From Bacillus sp. CHD6a (GTDB lineage Bacteria; Bacillota; Bacilli; Bacillales; Bacillaceae_I): a DNA stretch of 64,000 nt. Every line of letters starts with the position of its first letter. The stretch's first letter is position 1. Under the pieces are notes generated by a model. That model had not been told where the DNA came from, searched no databases, and saw only the letters and a list, made by a program, of their open reading frames with translations. The stretch spans positions 124,001-188,000 of the forward strand of contig NZ_LBMD01000010.1 in the NCBI RefSeq assembly GCF_001293645.1. Direction: 5' to 3'. Below, in pieces: positions 26,634 through 34,677 of this stretch. The position numbers and the translations under genes are program-made.

Positions 26634-26690
26634 CTACCCTCCATCCGAAGCCACTTTGTACATCATCAACCGAACATAAATATTTCCCAT
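26634..26690 (-). CDS. Possible second leader peptide before bmrC (18 aa)
   Basis: ATG at 26690 lies seven bases after a perfect AGGAGG and opens an 18-codon frame, MGNIYVRLMMYKVASDGG, that stops at 26634, 41 bp before bmrC. The strength of the ribosome binding site is the main support. It lies downstream of both attenuator hairpins, so it could couple translation into bmrC or act as a regulatory uORF. No known homologue. Confidence 0.4.
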   Translation of the reverse strand: MGNIYVRLMMYKVASDGG

Positions 26691-26765
26691 TTTGTATTCC
26701 TCCTGTTTTATATGGAAGTGTTGTTCCTTCCATTAAAATTTATATTGGAAAATTATAGAAATTAA

Positions 26766-26811
26766 TCAAAACAAAAAGGTGGCATACCGAACGTTCCTCG
26801 GTATGCCACCT
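26766..26811 (-). terminator. Second leader terminator before bmrC
   Basis: GGTGGCATACCGA and TCGGTATGCCACC form a perfect 13-bp stem with a seven-base loop, followed on the minus strand by TTTTTGTTTT. It lies between the bmrB attenuator and bmrC. The plus strand also carries a T run, but no plus-strand gene ends here. Confidence 0.8.
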
Positions 26812-26821
26812 TTTTTTCCAT

Positions 26822-26861
26822 AAAAAAAGCACACGTCACGCCCTAATGGTGACCTGTGTAT
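26822..26861 (-). terminator. bmrB leader attenuator terminator
   Basis: On the minus strand CACAGGTCAC and GTGACGTGTG pair with a bulge and are followed by seven T. The left arm ACAGGTCAC (26849-26857) is perfectly complementary to GTGACCTGT in the leader ORF (26944-26952), giving two mutually exclusive folds as expected for an attenuator. Confidence 0.65.
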
Positions 26862-26913
26862 CCTACAAAGTTATCCTAATACGCCTATACGTTAAAAGGA
26901 ATAGATCATTCGA

Positions 26914-27018
26914 TTAGAATACAATAACCGAATTTCTGACAGGACAGGTCACGAGATTTATTAAATTAATGGATGTACGATCTACCGTCTCAATTGCCAT
27001 AAAGTTAATCATCATCAT
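26914..27018 (-). CDS. bmrB: bmrB-like regulatory leader peptide (34 aa)
   Basis: A 34-codon leader ORF starting at three consecutive ATG codons after GGGAGGG, with the body INFMAIETVDRTSINLINL and the end VTCPVRNSVIVF. Its codons for Val-Thr-Cys contain the sequence that can pair with the arm of the downstream terminator. In B. subtilis bmrB is a translated leader whose ribosome stalling under antibiotics switches bmrCD on; position and RNA logic agree, though I cannot confirm sequence homology. Which ATG is used is unclear (27015 has the best spacing). Confidence 0.65.
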   Translation of the reverse strand: MMMINFMAIETVDRTSINLINLVTCPVRNSVIVF

Positions 27019-27073
27019 CGAACCCTCCCTTTCCTTAAAATTTGAATTAGTTTCATATAATTTCCACTTTTTA

Positions 27074-27103
27074 AACTTACCACCCTAGACAAGCAATTGT
27101 CAA
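27074..27103 (-). promoter_or_regulatory. Promoter of the bmrB-bmrC-bmrD transcript
   Basis: On the minus strand TTGACA (27098-27103) is followed after 18 bp by TAAGTT (27074-27079), preceded by TGG as an extended -10. A perfect -35 supports a sigma-A promoter about 55 bp before the leader ORF. Confidence 0.55.
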
Positions 27104-27172
27104 TCACCAAATTTACCAAAATTGAAAAAATTTAAATATTTCACGAATGTTACATTTATTAAATTAAAAGAA

Positions 27173-27184
27173 GGGGTCAGACCC
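27173..27184. repeat. Short palindrome GGGGTCAGACCC, copy 2
   Basis: GGGGTCAGACCC followed by GCACAGGAAAATCCCC. It shares the core and the downstream CAGGAA word with the copies at 4664 and 51870, but the palindrome is decayed on its right side. It lies in the 300-bp gap between bmrB and the cold-shock gene, where nothing else is evident. Confidence 0.6.
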
Positions 27185-27397
27185 GCACAGGAAAATCCCC
27201 TACCAAATAGAAGGCTAACGCACGATCAAGGTTTTGTGCTATTGGGTTGCTATTTTTGGATTTTACTGTTATTCTTAAGAGGAATTATTTTTGTTCGGTA
27301 TGTAAGGATTCAAAGTTAAGATTTAACTTTCGCCTTGATATTTCTAAGAGCAAGAATAGTAATACATTGTGTGGTAAGCACACTAGGAGGTAACAAC

Positions 27398-27598
27398 ATG
27401 TTACAAGGTACAGTAAAATGGTTTAACGCAGAAAAAGGTTTCGGATTCATCGAGCGCCAAGACGGAGACGACGTATTCGTTCACTTCTCAGCTATTCAAG
27501 GCGAAGGTTTCAAATCTTTAGAAGAAGGTCAATCAGTTACATTTGAAATCGTTCAAGGTAACCGTGGCGACCAAGCTGCTAACGTTAACAAAGCATAA
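27398..27598 (+). CDS. csp: CspB-like cold-shock protein
   Basis: A 66-residue cold-shock domain protein, closest by eye to B. subtilis CspB. RNP1 is KGFGFI (residues 13-18) and RNP2 is VFVHF (about 27-31); both are intact, so it should bind single-stranded RNA and DNA as an RNA chaperone. The ATG at 27398 follows AGGAGG at seven bases; the longer in-frame start at 27335 has no site. It is monocistronic with its own terminator. Confidence 0.95.
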   Translation: MLQGTVKWFNAEKGFGFIERQDGDDVFVHFSAIQGEGFKSLEEGQSVTFEIVQGNRGDQAANVNKA

Positions 27599-27615
27599 TT
27601 TATAGCACAGCATAT

Positions 27616-27647
27616 AAAAGGCTCCCAGTTATGGGGGCCTTTTTATT
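27616..27647 (+). terminator. Cold-shock gene terminator
   Basis: AAAAGGCTCCC and GGGGGCCTTTTT form a stem with loop AGTTAT followed by TTTTTATTTT. Confidence 0.88.
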
Positions 27648-27730
27648 TTGCCTTTAAATTCGTTTATTAGAAGATGTACATGAATTTGGATCCGACTTGT
27701 GACCAATTTGTTAAAGGTGTATTTTATATA

Positions 27731-27780
27731 TTACTTTTAACCCCACCATACTTTATACTAAAGATGTATATAAAATATAC
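27731..27780 (+). promoter_or_regulatory. hmp promoter with NsrR-like operator
   Basis: TTACTT (27731-27736), 17 bp, TATACT (27754-27759) form a sigma-A promoter. Just downstream, GTATAT-AAA-ATATAC (27766-27780) is a perfect inverted repeat that resembles NsrR sites (ATGTAT-type half-sites). Placement over the transcription start fits repression relieved by nitric oxide. A second AT-rich GTATTTTATATA lies at about 27718. Confidence 0.5.
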
Positions 27781-27804
27781 CTTTTATACAAGGGAGGCAT
27801 TCCA

Positions 27805-29037
27805 TTGTTAAGCTCGTCTACTATTCAAATTGTTAAATCAACCGCTCCAGTATTAGCCGTAAAAGGCGAAGAGATCACAACGCATTTCTATAAAACACTA
27901 TTTACCAATCACCCTGAGTTATTAAATATTTTTAATCATGCCAACCAAAAGAAAGGGCGCCAGCAAACCGCTTTGGCAAACACGATATACGCAGCAGCTG
28001 CTTACATCGATCAATTGGAAGTCCTTTTACCAGCTGTCAAACAGATCGCCCACAAACATAGAAGCTTAGCAGTTAAACCAGAACATTATCCTATTGTTGG
28101 CGATCATTTACTTAAAGCAATTAAAGAGGTTCTTGGAGATGCGGCAACAAGTGAAATTATTGAAGCTTGGGGAGAAGCTTATGGTGTAATTGCGGATGTA
28201 TTCATCTCTGTTGAGAAAGAAATGTATGAGACAGCATTGCAACAAATGGACGGCTGGGAGGATTTCAAAAAATTTGAAGTAGTGGAAAAGGTCGTGGAAA
28301 GCGAGCTTATTACATCCTTCTATTTGAAGCCGTCCGACGGATCTGCAGTCCCGTCTTTTTTCCCTGGACAATACATTACCATCAGACTATCTATTCCTGG
28401 TGAAAAGAATCTATTCAACCGGCAGTATAGTTTGTCTGATTCATTCAATGATGAAGTATTTAGGATTTCTGTAAAAAAAGAATTTGGAGATCCATCGGGT
28501 GCTGTTTCCAATTATCTTCACGAGCATGTGGAAATAGGAGATACAGTCGACGTGACTGCGCCAGCTGGTGACTTCATTCTAAAAACAAATCAAGACACAC
28601 CTGTGTACTTAATAAGCGGTGGTGTAGGAATCACACCAATGCTAAGTATGTTAAAGACCATTGCCAAAGAACAACCATCAAGACAGACCACTTTCATTCA
28701 CGCCGCCAAAAATGGCTCTGTACATGCATTCAAGGATGAAGTCGGAGAATCCATTGAAAAGATGGAGAACGCGAAAAAGTTGTTTGTTTATGAAAATCCA
28801 TCAGATGAGGATATAAGATTAGGAGCTTTCCATGAACAAGGTTACATCACAGAAAATATGTTAAAAGCGATGAACATAGATAAAGATGCTTTGTATTATG
28901 TATGTGGACCAGTTCCATTCATGAAGTTTATTATAACCATGCTTGGTATACTTGGTGTAGCGGAGGAAAACATTAATTTCGAATTTTTCGGGCCCTCCAT
29001 CGATATGAAGAAGGAAGAAGAAGCCTCTATAAAATAA
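27805..29037 (+). CDS. hmp: Flavohemoglobin, nitric oxide dioxygenase
   Basis: A 410-residue three-domain enzyme that turns NO and O2 into nitrate with NAD(P)H. Residues 1-140 form the globin with the proximal heme His in KHRSLAVKPEHY (about 85); 150-260 form the FAD domain with NRQYSLSD (about 205-212); 265-400 form the NAD domain with GGVGITPMLSM (about 272-282) and YYVCGPVPFM (about 359). All are intact. Translation starts at TTG 27805 after AGGGAGG. It is monocistronic. NsrR and ResDE-type control are expected from B. subtilis; an NsrR-like dyad is visible upstream. Confidence 0.95.
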   Translation: MLSSSTIQIVKSTAPVLAVKGEEITTHFYKTLFTNHPELLNIFNHANQKKGRQQTALANTIYAAAAYIDQLEVLLPAVKQIAHKHRSLAVKPEHYPIVGDHLLKAIKEVLGDAATSEIIEAWGEAYGVIADVFISVEKEMYETALQQMDGWEDFKKFEVVEKVVESELITSFYLKPSDGSAVPSFFPGQYITIRLSIPGEKNLFNRQYSLSDSFNDEVFRISVKKEFGDPSGAVSNYLHEHVEIGDTVDVTAPAGDFILKTNQDTPVYLISGGVGITPMLSMLKTIAKEQPSRQTTFIHAAKNGSVHAFKDEVGESIEKMENAKKLFVYENPSDEDIRLGAFHEQGYITENMLKAMNIDKDALYYVCGPVPFMKFIITMLGILGVAEENINFEFFGPSIDMKKEEEASIK

Positions 29038-29046
29038 TCATTATTG

Positions 29047-29083
29047 GGTGCTTGCTGCCGTTTGGTAGCAAGTACTTTTTTGT
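29047..29083 (+). terminator. hmp terminator
   Basis: GTGCTTGCT and AGCAAGTAC pair around GCCGTTTGGT and are followed by TTTTTTG. Confidence 0.82.
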
Positions 29084-29098
29084 TTAACTTTTTTGCAC

Positions 29099-29138
29099 AA
29101 AAAAAAAAATACCCCTGCTCCAATTCAAGAGCTGGGGA
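29099..29138 (-). terminator. Terminator of the tenI-thi operon
   Basis: On the minus strand CCCCAGCTC and GAGCAGGGG pair around TTGAATTG, followed by TATTTTTTTTT, 70 bp after the thiE stop codon. Confidence 0.82.
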
Positions 29139-29204
29139 CTACATGCAAACATGTTATAAAGTAAATGGTAAGTTTATTATATCATTGATTAGTAGAATAA
29201 GTGA

Positions 29205-29852
29205 TTAATTTTTGACAATGTTGTGAATACGACCAAATCCTGCCGCTGCTTCCAAAGCCGATTCTGCTTTTGAAATGGCAGAAATTACTGCAACTCCATC
29301 TGCTCCAGCGGCTAACACTTCTGCTGCATTTTCAACAGTTACACCGCCTATGCCCACTAGTGGAACCGTTAAACCAGCGTTCCTTATCTCACTGATTACC
29401 TCAGGGCCCTTTACTTCCCTGATGTCTTTTTTTGTAGAAGTAAAATACATGGGACCCACTCCAATGTAATCTGCGCCACTACTAATAGCAGCTGCAGCCT
29501 CTTCTACAGTATGACAAGAAACACCGATAATCATCCCAGGTGCTAGACGATCCTTCACCACTGAAAATGGCGTATCTTCTTGCCCAATATGCACGCCATC
29601 CGCTCTAATCTCTAAAGCTAAATCAATGTTATCATTCACAATAAAAGCGATATTATGCCTCTTACAGATTTCCATAAGCTCCGATGCAAGCTTCCTTTTT
29701 TCCATCCCTACCTTGGCACCATTCCCTTTTTCACGAAACTGAAATGAAGTTATCCCTCCGCTGATCGCTTCCTTCAGCACATCCCTTGGGTCGCGACCAT
29801 TGCAATCTACACTGCCCATTACAAAATAAATACGCAATCCATCCCTATTCAT
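29205..29852 (-). CDS. thiE: Thiamine-phosphate synthase ThiE
   Basis: A 215-residue TIM-barrel enzyme that joins HMP-pyrophosphate and thiazole phosphate to thiamine monophosphate. Family motifs in order: QFREKG (about residues 38-43), FIVNDNIDLALEIRADGVHIGQED (split here; DGVHIGQED about 84-92), GVSCHT (about 107), YIGVGPMYFTSTK (about 130-142) and GIGGV (about 182). The start ATG 29852 overlaps the thiD stop as ATGA, so translation is coupled; an in-frame start at 29882 would intrude into thiD. Last gene of the operon. Confidence 0.93.
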   Translation of the reverse strand: MNRDGLRIYFVMGSVDCNGRDPRDVLKEAISGGITSFQFREKGNGAKVGMEKRKLASELMEICKRHNIAFIVNDNIDLALEIRADGVHIGQEDTPFSVVKDRLAPGMIIGVSCHTVEEAAAAISSGADYIGVGPMYFTSTKKDIREVKGPEVISEIRNAGLTVPLVGIGGVTVENAAEVLAAGADGVAVISAISKAESALEAAAGFGRIHNIVKN

Positions 29853-30652
29853 ACCCCAACACCAGCTTTCCGGTATGCCCAATGATTGGTTGGACCATGA
29901 CCATTACCAATTCCAAGCTCTACCTCAATGGCGCGATGAATAAATTGCTTTGCCGTCATTATGGCATCCTCTGCAGCACTCCCTTTCGCAAGCCCTGCTG
30001 CGATAGCTGCTGCAAACGTACACCCGGTTCCATGAGTGTGTCTTGTATCAATTCGCATACTTTTCATCTCAAAATATCTATTGCCATCATAAACAAGGTC
30101 GACTAGCTCATCCTCTTTCCCATGTCCTCCTTTGATGACAACATAGGTAGAGCCAAGTTTATGAAGCATTCGAGCCGCTTTCTTCCTCCTGTCTATGGTA
30201 TCTAACGTCATTTCTGTCAGCACTTCTGCTTCAGGGATATTTGGGGTCGTGACGCTTGCAAGCGGTAAAAGGTTTTCTCTAATGGCTCTAATAGCATCCT
30301 CTTGTAGAAGTCTTGCCCCGCCTTTGGCTATCATAACGGGATCCACCACGACATTCCCCCAGCCATGTTCTGCAATTTTTCCGGCTACAGCCTCTATGAT
30401 GTCACCACTGAAAAGCATTCCAGTCTTAATAGCATCCGGACGCAAGTCCTCAGCAATGGAATTTATTTGCTCTATAACCATGTCGACGGGTATTGGAAAA
30501 ACGTTTTGTACTCCTAATGTGTTTTGGGCTGTAAGGGCGGTGATGGCAGACATCCCGTACACATCCAACTCCTGAAATGTTTTAATGTCTGCCTGGATGC
30601 CGGCCCCTCCGCCACTATCGGAACCAGCTATTGTTAATACTTTTGCTACCAT
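29849..30652 (-). CDS. thiD: Hydroxymethylpyrimidine/phosphomethylpyrimidine kinase ThiD
   Basis: A 267-residue ribokinase-fold enzyme that phosphorylates HMP and then HMP-P. The N-terminal [19 protein letters not shown] (residues 6-24) binds the pyrimidine; VIKGGHG (about 172) and the anion-hole/catalytic segment [20 protein letters not shown] (about 201-220) are intact with the catalytic Asp in the usual DTxxTHGTGC context adapted as GTGC. It receives HMP salvaged by the tenA-ykoEDC operon just upstream. Fifteen bases separate it from thiF. Confidence 0.93.
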   Translation of the reverse strand: MVAKVLTIAGSDSGGGAGIQADIKTFQELDVYGMSAITALTAQNTLGVQNVFPIPVDMVIEQINSIAEDLRPDAIKTGMLFSGDIIEAVAGKIAEHGWGNVVVDPVMIAKGGARLLQEDAIRAIRENLLPLASVTTPNIPEAEVLTEMTLDTIDRRKKAARMLHKLGSTYVVIKGGHGKEDELVDLVYDGNRYFEMKSMRIDTRHTHGTGCTFAAAIAAGLAKGSAAEDAIMTAKQFIHRAIEVELGIGNGHGPTNHWAYRKAGVGV

Positions 30653-30667
30653 AAGCCTCTCCCACCC

Positions 30668-31696
30668 CTAACCTAAATATCGGTGATACAATGTTTTTGC
30701 CCTTGCAATATCTTTTGTTCCATGAACTAGCACTCTACCGTCCTGGAAAGCTACCAAGCGATGGCCTTCTACTTGAAAAGCTATCAAATATGGATTAGCT
30801 TCCACCTTGATACCTTGAGATGACAATAGTTCTTTTACTCCCTTTAGACTCCTGCCTCCTGAAATAGTTTCCGCAGGCCTTATCTGTACAGAATCCCTTC
30901 CACATAGGACAGCGGTTTTCGTCTGGTTTTCAAAAGATAGATGGGGATATATCCTGTTTTCTCCACAGCTTAGGCACTCAGGGTCCTTTAATTTTTCTAC
31001 ATTCATGGAAACATACTGATTCTTCCACAAATCAAAAGAAACAAGCTTTCGATTGCAGTCTCCAAGGTTCCCGGATAATATTTTTAATGCCTCAGCAACT
31101 TGATGAGCGACAACCATCCCCACAGCAGGGGCAATGATTCCAACTGTGTCGCAAGTTGCTCCTCCTAATGGGACAGTTTTCAGCAAACACTGCAAGCAGG
31201 GAGTTTCCCCTGGAAAAATGGTAAAAGTGATACCATAGCTCCCCACACAGGCACCATATATCCACGGGATTGCATACTTTTGACTACTATCATTCATAAT
31301 CATGCGAATATCAAAGTTATCGGTCGCATCAAGCAACAGGTCAAAACGATCTTTTTTCACTAGCGTATCCAACAGTTCTGTCGTCACATCCGCAACCTGA
31401 ACTTCTATTTCCACTTCTGAATTGATTTGGAGCAGACGTTCTTTTGCTGCCACTGCTTTCGGTAGCTTTTCCTGTGCATCCTGCTCCGAATAAAGCTGTT
31501 GGCGTTGCAGGTTGCTCCACTCCACATAATCCCTGTCTATTATTGTGAGCTTTCCGACTCCGGCTCTAACTAGTGCCTCTGCATTACCTGTTCCCAACGC
31601 ACCTGCCCCGATGAGCAACACGTGTTTGTCACCGATGTTTTTTTGGCCGTCCAATCCAATCGGTGCGAACAGAGTCTGTCGTGAATATCGGTCCAT
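30668..31696 (-). CDS. thiF: ThiF/MoeB/HesA-type adenylyltransferase
   Basis: A 342-residue E1-like enzyme that adenylates the C-terminus of ThiS before sulfur transfer. The ATP site [17 protein letters not shown] (about residues 31-47) with D-x-D in [14 protein letters not shown], the Arg finger and the catalytic [11 protein letters not shown] (about 126-136) are present. Zinc-binding pairs CLQC (about 174) and CLSCG (about 248) are intact. The last 80 residues resemble a small C-terminal domain seen in Bacillus ThiF. It overlaps thiG by one base. Confidence 0.9.
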   Translation of the reverse strand: MDRYSRQTLFAPIGLDGQKNIGDKHVLLIGAGALGTGNAEALVRAGVGKLTIIDRDYVEWSNLQRQQLYSEQDAQEKLPKAVAAKERLLQINSEVEIEVQVADVTTELLDTLVKKDRFDLLLDATDNFDIRMIMNDSSQKYAIPWIYGACVGSYGITFTIFPGETPCLQCLLKTVPLGGATCDTVGIIAPAVGMVVAHQVAEALKILSGNLGDCNRKLVSFDLWKNQYVSMNVEKLKDPECLSCGENRIYPHLSFENQTKTAVLCGRDSVQIRPAETISGGRSLKGVKELLSSQGIKVEANPYLIAFQVEGHRLVAFQDGRVLVHGTKDIARAKTLYHRYLG

Positions 31697-32463
31697 TACC
31701 CAACACTTAATCCTTCACTTGGGCTGCTGGCTGTTGCGTAACGTTTCTTTTCCATTCTCCCAGCCTCATATCCTAGACGCCCAGCTTCTATCGCAAGTTT
31801 CATGGCCGCTGCCATTTTTACAGGATCTTTTGCAGCTGATACGGCTGTGTTCAATAGCACTCCATCCGCCCCCAATTCCATAGCCTTCGCTGCATCTGCC
31901 GGGGAACCTATCCCTGCATCCACGATTACCGGCACATGGGACTGTTCAATAATAAAGCCCAAATTCAACTCGTTAATAATTCCTTGTCCAGAGCCGATTG
32001 GGGAGGCGCCAGGCATAATGGCGTGAGCACCAAGCTCTTCTAGTTTTCTAGCAAGGACGACATCATCTGAAGTATATGGTAGAACCGTAAAACCTTCTTT
32101 TAATAGTTCTTCGGTGGCTTTCAACGTCTCTACCGGATCTGGCAGTAGTGTTTTCCAACAACCGATTACTTCCACCTTGATCATGTCGCAAAGACCCGAA
32201 GCCTTCGCAAGCTTGGCAATTCTTACAGCTTCTTCGGCTGTTTTAGCACCTGCTGTGTTCGGCAACAACGTATATTTCTCCAAATCTAGCTTTTCCAAAA
32301 AGTTTGGTTGGCTTGCTTCAAAGATGTTCATTCTTCTGACAGCAAATGTCAGGATTTCTGATTCTGAAACATCCACCGCCTGCTTTTGGATATCAAAGTT
32401 TGGATACTTCCCTGTTCCTAACAACAACCTCGAATTAAATGAATATGAACCAATTTTCAACAT
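31696..32463 (-). CDS. thiG: Thiazole synthase ThiG
   Basis: A 255-residue TIM-barrel enzyme that makes the thiazole phosphate from DXP, dehydroglycine and ThiS thiocarboxylate. It shows RLLLGTGKY (residues 12-20), [15 protein letters not shown] (about 69-83), the Schiff-base Lys in MIKVEVIG (about 95) and the phosphate-binding [20 protein letters not shown] (about 181-200). Length and motifs are canonical. One base separates it from thiS upstream and it overlaps thiF. Confidence 0.95.
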   Translation of the reverse strand: MLKIGSYSFNSRLLLGTGKYPNFDIQKQAVDVSESEILTFAVRRMNIFEASQPNFLEKLDLEKYTLLPNTAGAKTAEEAVRIAKLAKASGLCDMIKVEVIGCWKTLLPDPVETLKATEELLKEGFTVLPYTSDDVVLARKLEELGAHAIMPGASPIGSGQGIINELNLGFIIEQSHVPVIVDAGIGSPADAAKAMELGADGVLLNTAVSAAKDPVKMAAAMKLAIEAGRLGYEAGRMEKKRYATASSPSEGLSVG

Positions 32464-32464
32464 A

Positions 32465-32668
32465 TTAACCGCCTCCTACGAAATGTACTAATTCGAATTG
32501 ATCTCCATCTTGTACGTTCTCTGCCACATGTTGTTCCTTTTGCAAAATCTCTTTATTCTTTTCCACTATTACTACCTTCTGATCCAGTTGAAAATGTTCT
32601 AACAGTTCCGATACGGTTTTCACTGAAGCTGGAATTTCGATAGCGTCACCATTAATAATCAGTTTCAA
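32465..32668 (-). CDS. thiS: Sulfur carrier protein ThiS
   Basis: A 67-residue beta-grasp, ubiquitin-like protein ending in FVGGG; the C-terminal Gly-Gly is adenylated by ThiF and becomes the thiocarboxylate sulfur donor for ThiG. The N-terminal [12 protein letters not shown] is typical. The start is TTG 32668 directly after the thiO stop, with GGGTGAG inside the thiO end as ribosome binding site; an ATG at 32686 would overlap thiO by 17 bp. Confidence 0.9.
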   Translation of the reverse strand: MKLIINGDAIEIPASVKTVSELLEHFQLDQKVVIVEKNKEILQKEQHVAENVQDGDQFELVHFVGGG

Positions 32669-32669
32669 T

Positions 32670-33800
32670 TTACTCACCCTTTGCATATTCTTTTAATCTA
32701 TCTATCTTGAAGGCTTCCATATAAACAGGCATGGGGTCATTGCTGATCATTTTTGTTACAAGTTTTCCTGTGATAGGTGAAAGCAAGATCCCATTCCGGT
32801 AGTGACCGGTTGCGATTATGAGATTCTTATAATTCGGATGATGCCCGAGATAAGGGAGGCCATCCCCCGTTTGAGGTCGTATCCCTGACCAGGAACGTTC
32901 AAATGTAGCACTTTTCAAAGCCGGAAGAACATAAGCAGCCTCTTCCATTAATTGAAAAAGCCCTCCTACCGTAACATTTTCTGAAAAAGTGTCTGGTATC
33001 ATCGTGGCTCCAATAACCAGTCTGTTTCCACTCTTCGGAACAACGTAACAGCTTTCAGTAAATATAGTACTTGTGAGCAATGGTCGATCTGTGAAGACAG
33101 AAAAGCACTCCCCCTTTACTGGATAAGCAGGGACATACACATCACACTCCTCAAGCAGCCTTTTACTCCAGGCACCTGCTGCTACTACTATATTTTCTCC
33201 ATAAAAAATTCCGATGTTAGTTTCCACACCACTAACAGCACGTTCATCCTTGATTAGGGAGTACGCCTCTACATACTCTTTCACTTCCGCTCCAAGGTTA
33301 ATAGCCGATTTCGCAAATGCTTGCGTCAGCCGTTCGGGATTGACATGACCATCCATCGGAATATCCATAGCCCCAAACAAATCATCAGAAAGTTGCCCTT
33401 CCCTTTCTGCTAGTTGTTCCGTATCAAGCCAATCTGCCCTCTCCCCTAATTTTTGTTGGAAGGCAATCATACTTCTCAGATGCCGAGCCTCCTCCTCATT
33501 TCTTGCAATCTTCAGCATCCCTTTCTGCACAAGTTCTATGTTAATACCAGAGTGCTCTTTCAATTCGCACTGAAGAGTGGGAAACATCGCCCTGCTTTCC
33601 TTGGCAATATCAAAAAGTGCTCCTTCTCCCGTCACTTCCACCTGTGCTCCAAGCATGCCGGCAGCAGCACTCGATGCCTTCCCCGCCAGCTTTTCCCTTT
33701 CCAAAAGCAATACACTTTTGCCTTCACGAGCAAGGTTATATGCAATGGAACAGCCGTTTACCCCGCCGCCGATAATAATTACCTCATAGCTTTTATTCAT
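32670..33800 (-). CDS. thiO: Glycine oxidase ThiO
   Basis: A 376-residue DAO-type flavoenzyme that oxidises glycine to the imine needed for thiazole formation. The FAD fold IIIGGGVNGCSIAYNLAREG (about residues 8-27), the ASSAAAGMLG segment (about 42-51) and the C-terminal GHYRNGILLSPITG (about 341-354), where GHYRNG is diagnostic for glycine oxidase, are present. It overlaps tenI by four bases (ATGA). A gene for aerobic glycine oxidation rather than ThiH suits an aerobic Bacillus. Confidence 0.92.
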   Translation of the reverse strand: MNKSYEVIIIGGGVNGCSIAYNLAREGKSVLLLEREKLAGKASSAAAGMLGAQVEVTGEGALFDIAKESRAMFPTLQCELKEHSGINIELVQKGMLKIARNEEEARHLRSMIAFQQKLGERADWLDTEQLAEREGQLSDDLFGAMDIPMDGHVNPERLTQAFAKSAINLGAEVKEYVEAYSLIKDERAVSGVETNIGIFYGENIVVAAGAWSKRLLEECDVYVPAYPVKGECFSVFTDRPLLTSTIFTESCYVVPKSGNRLVIGATMIPDTFSENVTVGGLFQLMEEAAYVLPALKSATFERSWSGIRPQTGDGLPYLGHHPNYKNLIIATGHYRNGILLSPITGKLVTKMISNDPMPVYMEAFKIDRLKEYAKGE

Positions 33801-34411
33801 CCAATCTCCTCCTTTTCGGCGAGCAATGCTGTTTGAAAGGCATTCGCTGCATGAACGATATCTTCTGCATCCATGATTCCGGACATAACGGCAATTCCTT
33901 CAGCACCTGAAATCCTAAGCTCTTTAAGTTTGTCAGGGGTTATTCCACCTATAGCAATAACGGGTATCTTTAAAGATTTTGTTAGTTTTCTTAATTCCAT
34001 CAGCCCTTTAGGTATCATCCCCTTCTTGGAATAGGTCGAATATATATGGCCATATAGGATAAAATCAGCGCCATCCAACTCTGCTTGTATTGCTTCTTCG
34101 TAACTATGTACAGACTTACCAATCCTTAAGTTGGGGAAATTTCTGCAAATCTCACATACTCCAAGACTGTGATAGGCCAGATTTACTCCGCCGACATTAA
34201 GCACATGGGCCACATCAACTCGGTCGTTTATAATAATTTTTTCCGGCCGGACTCCAGATCTAATCAGCTCATCAACTAGTTCAAAGACTTCCATTGCACT
34301 TCGTTGTTTTTCTCTTATATGGATGAAATCCACTGACTCATTGACTTTACACAAGATGGCAACAAGCTCTTCCTTCGCTTTTTTACCATCTGTTATTAGA
34401 TGTAATTGCAA
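33797..34411 (-). CDS. tenI: Thiazole tautomerase TenI
   Basis: A 204-residue ThiE-like TIM barrel. It lacks ThiE's full substrate motifs: HIREKQRS (about residues 31-38), INDRVDVAHVLNVGGVNLAY (about 61-80) and GHIYSTYSKKGM (about 119-130), where ThiE has GPxxxTxTK. It therefore fits TenI, which converts the initial thiazole product to the aromatic tautomer used by ThiE. First gene after the second TPP riboswitch, reading toward thiO. A GGGTGAGG lies before the ATG. Confidence 0.88.
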   Translation of the reverse strand: MQLHLITDGKKAKEELVAILCKVNESVDFIHIREKQRSAMEVFELVDELIRSGVRPEKIIINDRVDVAHVLNVGGVNLAYHSLGVCEICRNFPNLRIGKSVHSYEEAIQAELDGADFILYGHIYSTYSKKGMIPKGLMELRKLTKSLKIPVIAIGGITPDKLKELRISGAEGIAVMSGIMDAEDIVHAANAFQTALLAEKEEIG

Positions 34412-34445
34412 AGATCCTCACCCTTTTGTAAAACATTTTTCAAAG

Positions 34446-34479
34446 CAAAAAACCCACTCTTTAACGTAAAGAGTGGGTC
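34446..34479 (-). terminator. Riboswitch terminator upstream of tenI
   Basis: ACCCACTCTTTA and TAAAGAGTGGGT form a perfect stem followed by TTTTTTG on the minus strand, between the TPP aptamer and tenI. Thiamine diphosphate binding would favour this hairpin and stop transcription. Confidence 0.9.
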
Positions 34480-34523
34480 TCATCTATGTGTGGTAAGTAC
34501 AGCCAACAATGATAGAGCATTTC

Positions 34524-34611
34524 CACTTCCCTACGCTAGTACAAACTAGATCAGGTTCAAAGGGTCTGGAAATCACTCTTTCCATCTCAGTCACTATTGA
34601 CTCCCCTAGTG
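34524..34611 (-). promoter_or_regulatory. TPP riboswitch of the tenI-thiOSGFDE operon
   Basis: On the minus strand the THI-box elements appear in order: GGGGAGTC, ACTGAGATGG, GACCCTTTGAACCTGATC and the closing GCGTAGGGAAGT. These are the conserved pyrimidine- and pyrophosphate-sensing arms of the TPP aptamer. The downstream terminator makes it a transcriptional off-switch. Confidence 0.97.
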
Positions 34612-34677
34612 TTACGAGTTATTCAATTGATGGCTTCAGTATAGCACACAATTCCTAATTTTCAAAAGAAATGCATA

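Noticed and set aside
34412-34677. Additional small gene between tenI and ykoC
   Set aside because: The gap is fully used by the TPP aptamer, its terminator and promoter-like DNA.
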